31,251 bases of DNA from Oscillospiraceae bacterium. Its GTDB lineage: Bacteria > Bacillota > Clostridia > Oscillospirales > Ruminococcaceae. The translations under genes and the position numbers were made by a program. This document shows, piece after piece, positions 30,700 to 31,251 of the stretch. How positions within the stretch are numbered: position 1 is the stretch's first letter; each line of letters starts with the position of its first letter. Under the pieces are notes generated by a model. It worked only from the letters and a program-made list of their open reading frames with translations, made no database searches and was not told where the DNA came from. The DNA is taken from assembly GCA_019420135.1 (NCBI GenBank), contig JAHZHS010000005.1, positions 1 to 31,251 on the forward strand, given 5' to 3'.

Positions 30700-31251
30700 A
30701 TGGAAACGATGGGCAACCTGCGCCGCACCAACTACTGCGGCGAGGTCAGCATGGCGAATGTGGGCCAGGAGATGACAGTCTGCGGCTCCATCGCCCGCAG
30801 CCGCGACAAGGGCGGCATCATCTTCGCCGACCTGCGGGATACCACCGGCATTCTGCAGCTGGTGTTCGACGAGGACACCCCCAAGGACGTCTTTGCCAAG
30901 GCCGAGAGCCTGAAGAGTGAATATGTGGTCATCTGCCGCGGCAAGCTGCGGGAGCGGGCCTCCAAGACCGACAAGATCTCCACCGGCGATGTGGAGCTCT
31001 ACGTCTCGGAGCTGCGCATCCTCAGCGAGGCACAGACCACGCCGTTCGAGATCCGCGACGGCATCAATGTCAACGATGACCTGCGCCTGCGCTACCGCTA
31101 TCTGGACCTGCGCCGGCCCTCCATGCATGAGCCGATCGTGCTGCGCTCCAAGATCTGCCAGATCATCCGCAACTATTTCTGCGACAACCACTTCTGTGAG
31201 ATCGAGACGCCCACCCTCATCAAGTCCACGCCGGAAGGCGCCCGCGACTAT
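30700..31251 (+). CDS. aspS: Aspartate--tRNA ligase, N-terminal part (runs off right edge)
   Basis: The first 184 residues of bacterial-type AspRS, which charges tRNA-Asp. The OB-fold anticodon-binding domain is complete (about 10-115, with VCGSIARSRDKGGIIFADLRD). The class II core begins with LRLRYRYLDLRRPSMHEPIVLRSKI, and the FCEIETPTLIKSTPEGARDY segment reaches the window edge. The ATG at 30700 has AAAGGGG eight bases upstream. An internal ATG three codons on is the alternative. Whether it is discriminating, or also charges tRNA-Asn, needs the rest of the gene. Confidence 0.96.
   Translation, partial: METMGNLRRTNYCGEVSMANVGQEMTVCGSIARSRDKGGIIFADLRDTTGILQLVFDEDTPKDVFAKAESLKSEYVVICRGKLRERASKTDKISTGDVELYVSELRILSEAQTTPFEIRDGINVNDDLRLRYRYLDLRRPSMHEPIVLRSKICQIIRNYFCDNHFCEIETPTLIKSTPEGARDY

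Noticed and set aside
1..31251. Mobile elements, CRISPR arrays, tRNA or rRNA genes, prophage genes
   Set aside because: No transposase or integrase motifs, no regularly spaced repeats and no tRNA-like cloverleaf were found in the intergenic gaps.

Overview
The window comes from the chromosome of a GC-rich Firmicute, most likely a gut Clostridia member near Faecalibacterium, Gemmiger or Subdoligranulum. This placement is inferred. It rests on strong AGGAGG-type ribosome binding sites and sigma-A promoters of the TTGACA/TATAAT kind, on the DapL route to meso-diaminopimelate, on an archaeal/eukaryote-like ProRS, and on the gene content (MreC/PBP2/MinD/MgsA cluster, XpaC-TelA, DUF2975 with an HTH protein, DUF4173). 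I saw no insertion sequence, prophage, CRISPR array, tRNA or rRNA. Genes are dense, and no gene-free stretch reaches 300 bases.

Left part (1-8.9 kb). proS (cut by the edge) and acpP run leftward, and dapF diverges from acpP across a two-promoter region. dapF is followed by a membrane-bound O-acyltransferase and an AlgJ/AlgX-like partner, which together form a probable cell-surface O-acetylation pair. After these come dapL, a PNPOx-fold flavoprotein and rubredoxin. An ECF sigma/anti-sigma pair sits behind an ECF-type promoter that suggests autoregulation. A 1-phosphofructokinase-type sugar kinase closes this block.

Middle (9-18.7 kb). A leftward cluster mreC-mrdA-minD-mgsA looks like a condensed version of the clostridial elongation/division-site operon, with no mreB, mreD, minC, minE or rodA in place. 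Rightward from there are a Cof-type HAD phosphatase overlapping a deoxyinosine DNA glycosylase, then an XpaC-TelA-LemA-TPM-MarR series, a probable envelope stress/toxic-anion module.

Right part (18.8-31.25 kb). This holds an NSS-family sodium symporter with a terminator-like leader hairpin, an HD-domain protein, and a DUF2975 membrane protein with its HTH regulator behind a repeat-containing operator. A DUF4173 membrane protein, a small exported protein of unknown function and TcdA follow. An AraC-family regulator then diverges from glycogen phosphorylase, which is followed by type I pullulanase for cytosolic alpha-glucan breakdown. aspS is cut by the right edge.

Nothing here is a clear new defence or mobile system. 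The most promising signals are the stripped mre/min locus, the XpaC-TelA-LemA-TPM module with an unusual arginine/proline/glycine tail, the DUF2975/HTH operator, and structured leaders at pulA and the NSS transporter.
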